NCBI GenBank assembly: GCA_024449915.1 | Contig: JAMZAV010000167.1 | Span: 1,364,001 to 1,428,000, forward strand | DNA from: Sweltsa coloradensis | Taxonomy: Eukaryota; Arthropoda; Insecta; Plecoptera; Chloroperlidae | Reading direction: 5' to 3' | DNA length: 64,000 bases | Made by a program: the position numbers and the translations under genes | The notes under the pieces: model-generated | The model's database searches: none | Told to the model about the DNA's origin: nothing | The model's input: only the letters and a program-made list of their open reading frames with translations | Part shown: piece after piece, positions 59,701 through 64,000 of the stretch | Numbering within the stretch: the first letter of the stretch is position 1 | Layout of the letters: every line of letters starts with the position of its first letter

Positions 59701-62700
59701 ATACTTAGTCAAAATTAAGCTGTATTTTAAATTATCAAACCAGATCGTTTTAATAATTCGACTCGTAATAACTTTGTTTAGCTCTTCCAATCCAAAAGAG
59801 ATGATCGGCAAGAAAACTGATGTGTTTTCTAAGATAAAAGTGAAACGCTTAATTTTCATACCATTATGTTAATCACCTGTCAAAGTCGTTTGTATCAGAA
59901 GTTAAGAGTTATTAATGTGAGGCAACATCCTTGTCGGTAACCACGACGTAGAAATTCACCTGTGCTCAGTGAAACGTCGCTTAATCAGAGCGGAATTTGT
60001 GACGCCGATCAAAAGTTACAAAACGATTCAGGTTGAACTATTTATTTGCTGTTTTTGATTTCCTTGAAAATATTTAAAAACAAAGATGATGACATATTAT
60101 TCTGGTCTACAAGTTCCAACAATAACATTGGCACGACTTTCTCCATTACCATTAGCCACATCTATCCTGGGACAATTTCTCGTTTCCTGAAAAGCATAAT
60201 ATGCATGCAGCTGTTTAATAATATGTACCGTGATATTTTTGTTACGAGTATGTATCCTTAAAAAATCTCCCTCTACTAAAACAACAAGGTATACATGGTT
60301 AACTTCTTGGTTTACTATATATTAACATAATTTATATTATTTACCTTACTGTCTTAGCTGGCATATTATGCAATATATGTGGAAAACGGCTGACTTGTTT
60401 TAAAACACTAATCATGTTTGCAAACAATTTTGTCATAACGTATGCTTTTTTATGTTTTGATTGTTTAAATTACATGATTTAACATTAATTTAATTTATAA
60501 CTATATATCATTGTATATTTTAAAATACATCTCGGTTAAAATGCACCCAGTAAATTTTCGTTTGGGTATTATTTTGAAATTTTTGGATTCAAGTACAAAT
60601 TGAACCTTTTTTTAAATTAAATAGTTACCAATTAATTTAATATGAAATGGTTATTTATACTTTAATATTAAATTTGACCTTACTTTTATAACAAATTTTG
60701 CACACCTGTAGTATGACGCACGTTGGAGATGAAAGCAGACAGGCATTCACTTACCAAATATAATAAGCTGTCAATCGCACATCCTTCAATGAGGTACTGG
60801 TTTGGGTTATACCTACTTTTTTCATTGGTATATATAAATATTAATGTAAATCAAAGCATAATTAATTGATGATTTTATCAAGAAGGCGGTGTCAGGGAAC
60901 ATCTTATCTCGCTGCATAAAGTAGGCGGTGAATGACAATCATAACCTCAAACCAAACGCGATTGATTTGATACAAAAAAATGATTGGATGCTAAAAAACT
61001 AGTTAGTTATTTATCGTTATTAAACACTCCAAATCAGTGACGGTTGTAAAGATACGACTAAAACAATGGTAGATCAACATTTAGGGCGGAAATATTAGTA
61101 GCCTATCTTCACTTTCTTCATTTCATATATTTCATTTGGATTGTCAAGGCTCTTCAAGTTCTATCAATCGTATTGATAATATTCTACTCTGGGCAACTAG
61201 GTTAAATTATGTTCATGGTATAGCTGATACCCACTTGGTGTTATTGCACTGTTAAACAATTAAAAATTAATAGGTATTGTATTACGATTTTTCAGTGTAT
61301 CTGAAGAAATTAATTAAATGTGAATGTCAGACTATCAACCCGAACTTATTTCAGTGGATATTTGAAACATGAATTTAGGTGACGTCGTCTTCGAAATAAG
61401 TTAACATTTACTACACTAAATAATTTTGATAAATCAAAATTTTGGGAACTGTCCTGAAATCTGAAATCTTGAAACCCCTAAGTTGAAATCTAAAAGTTCT
61501 TAAATCCTAACTCAATCGCACAAGCTAATTACGTTTTGTGTACGTAGTTTTAAACGGTTTGATAAAGCTGTGTGCACATATTGTCAAGCGTGTCAAATTG
61601 AATTTTTATATTAATTGTTTTACATAACGAAGGTAGCTTTAGAACAGCCTCCGTTACTTTGATGCACCGTCCACCGCAGCATTTATTACCAAGATGTTGT
61701 AAACAGATATACAAACGTGTGAGCTAAGATCATTCAACGGTTGAGTTCTACCTCGTTTGGACGTTTGAATGCACGCGAGCTTTCTTGCAAACACTGATCG
61801 TAGATTAAGTTACAAACCTAGAACTCCTAGTTGAACTAAACAATAGCTTAGGATACCTTATAAATTACGTTTTACCCTCTTGTACATAAACAACGCTTTT
61901 CATCAAGGCGCAGAAGACGAAAGCTTTCCAATAATTTCAGTAACACGTAAATTGCCTTTTTTTTTTAATATAGATTTGCTTTGATGTTTGCTTTGAATTT
62001 GAAATTTTGCTAGCGTCGACGCCATTTCTTGTTGTTTTTTTTTTACTGTATTATGACAAGGATTAGCAATAAATAAAATAATATTAACGTTGCCAATTTT
62101 AAAGACTTGGTTATGGAGGATTGCATAGAAATCATCCAACATCAAAGTATTATTGCAATTTAAATGTGATTGGAATGATTAATAGGAAGCTTAAAATGTC
62201 ATGTTATGCATGCACACCCTGACGAAGAGTGTTCAAGGTTATTAGGACAAACGTAATAATTAGAAGAGTGAACTATATAAGGACGTTGTTAGTTTTTTAA
62301 CCCAACAGATGTACGTTTACATAATTTAAACCAATTTGTGTTTTTCTTATCGAAATAGAAGGAGAATGTTTGTGACTAACAGCATAAATAATTCCAGCCA
62401 CGATATATTTGAGATGTTACAACCGTAGTTGAGTTGTATAAACACATCAATACAGGCATTCCCTTTCGTAGCATGTGAATGTGTGACAGAAATGTATGTT
62501 TTGCATTCCATTTCATCTGCGTTAGATACCGCAATTCCCAGCGGCTACAAGTCTCCCGTAAGAGGATCACCGTTTCCACACAAAAACGAAAAGAATCACG
62601 TGGGAAAACACTTTGAATGGCAAAAATGTTTTTCATAAAACACATAAAAAGTATAAACAAGATGTTCGTGTAGCGGTGTCACCTTACTCTAGCCGATGCG

Positions 62701-63879
62701 GTAACTCCTCGGGGCCCGACCGGGGTCAAAACACTGGATGACACCGTGGTACCTGTTGCCTGGGAGAGATAGAATCAGGCTCCAACAAGTAGCCCAGGGG
62801 AGACGGGGCACAGATCACGGAAGAACTCAAGAGTGAATCAAGTTGTAGAGGCGAGGAATCAATCGGATATCTTAATCAAAGTGCCGTTCCCATCGTCTTA
62901 GTGGATGACATTACACTAAAATGTACACAATTACGTTTTTGCATATTGGATAACTGCACGATAAAAGGAATTTGTAAGTATTGTATTATACACTAATGAT
63001 TAAACTTTGGTTTTTGATGGCATTTGTGTATTTTAAGTTTGTAGTCTGGACTGGATCTGATGTTTCTAGCCTTGATGGTACGTTGAATTGTGACTTACTT
63101 TAATGTGTATAGGCCAACTAATTTTACACTGTCCAGATTTGCAATTGAACGACTATTTGGGTGGGGTTAACTGTCGGTTTTGGGCGATATTGACCATGCA
63201 GGTATACGTGGTACCCTTTGTACCCTCGACCCTCGCCAATGATACTCCCTTCAAACAATAAGTATATTACTTGTGTGTTCGACTACGAAAATTAATTTCA
63301 AGTGAAAAGCTTTAAAAGGCTGGTGGACTTACGACGAGATTGAGCTTTGTATTGGCAGACTACAGTCAAGTCCAGTTTGTGGACCCCTGTTAGCGGAACA
63401 AAACTTGCATGTAATGTTTCTACGAATCGCCGGATTCAACAAACTGTTGGGAACTAATCGGGCTCCTATAGGAGTTATGATTTGTATCAATCGTTGTCTT
63501 AGTGACTTCGCACAAAGTGCCTGCATTGTTAGTAAATCGTAATTACAACGGATTCAGCTGTGCAATCTATAGAATTAAATTATGCAATGTGGTTTCCCTA
63601 CAGCTATAGAGCTGGATGTATGCGTAATATTAAATATAGTTATGAGCATCGTCCAACAGTCCATGGTCCAACAAGGAGCTCTTGCGTACCCTTACAGCCC
63701 GATTTCTGAATAACTTATGGCATATCAAGTGTTAATAGGGCTATTATCTAACATATTTATTATTATTTTTATTATAATTATGTATATTACACTGTTTACC
63801 GAAAATTTACAACTTGCGACTGAGAGTATTGTAAATTCTCAGTTCAATACACAATGGAAATAACCAGTCACCTATAGTA
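59701..63879. other. unassigned sequence, 4.2 kb
   Basis: No gene recognised. A GC-richer patch at 62672-62830 begins and ends with GGTGTCA / TGACACC (62675 and about 62735-62745), a possible stem. Other frames are short and featureless. Confidence 0.4.
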
Positions 63880-64000
63880 GATATAATAATTAATAAATAA
63901 TAATAATATATAATAATATAATAAAAATATAATAATAATATAATAATAATAATATTATTATTAATAATAATAAAAATAAAATAATAATCAATATAATAAT
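63880..64000. repeat. AAT microsatellite / low-complexity tract
   Basis: Imperfect AAT/ATA repeats run to the end of the window with occasional A insertions. It probably continues beyond. Confidence 0.95.

Overview
This window looks like AT-rich, gene-poor nuclear DNA from an animal, most likely an arthropod. The clues are tRNA-derived short interspersed elements (SINEs), many small inverted-repeat transposons, Helitron-like elements ending in CTAG, microsatellites, and no compact or operon-like coding. The SINE body with a TTTTTTCCGAGGTTTTCCTC stretch after the tRNA-like head resembles, from memory, insect SINEs. I therefore favour an insect, with low certainty and no species call. I found no open reading frame that I recognise as a protein or that looks like a real exon set. 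All open frames are under about 120 codons, lack recognisable domains, and several lie inside repeats, so no CDS is annotated.

Layout. 0-12 kb is mostly unassigned AT-rich sequence with a TTC microsatellite, a dispersed repeat, a tRNA-like relic, three members (one very degenerate) of a 260-bp inverted-repeat MITE, a 376-bp palindrome and a relic of Helitron-like family A. 12.2-17.5 kb is dense: a 220-bp MITE, a 3.7-kb near-perfect palindrome whose arms each hold four diverged copies of one module, and a family A copy next to it. 17.5-25 kb holds a SINE, a 200-bp tandem pair, a 222-bp tandem pair and a second copy of the dispersed repeat. 25.8-30.3 kb holds two family A copies, a MITE, and two palindromes. 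36.4-40.3 kb holds a perfect 21-bp hairpin, two full family A copies in opposite orientation, and a fold-back element carrying a tRNA-derived SINE in its centre. 44.6-46.8 kb is a second large palindrome. 49-60 kb holds two diverged SINE copies, family B Helitron-like ends, and a hAT-like element (8-bp flanking repeat, one mismatch) with a family A copy nested inside. The final bases are an AAT microsatellite.

How the parts relate. The clearest result is family A: copies begin with TTGGATGAGCG after an A and end with a subterminal CGCTCATCCAA, a short hairpin and CCTAG before a T. This is the architecture of Helitron/Helentron-type rolling-circle elements, here non-autonomous. Two different internal bodies share these ends. 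The other notable feature is the set of large inverted repeats with nearly identical arms and short spacers. If transcribed, they would form long hairpin RNAs. The biggest has eight YY1/Pho-like motifs and a tRNA-like A+B box promoter at its centre. Everything here rests on reading by eye, without database searches.
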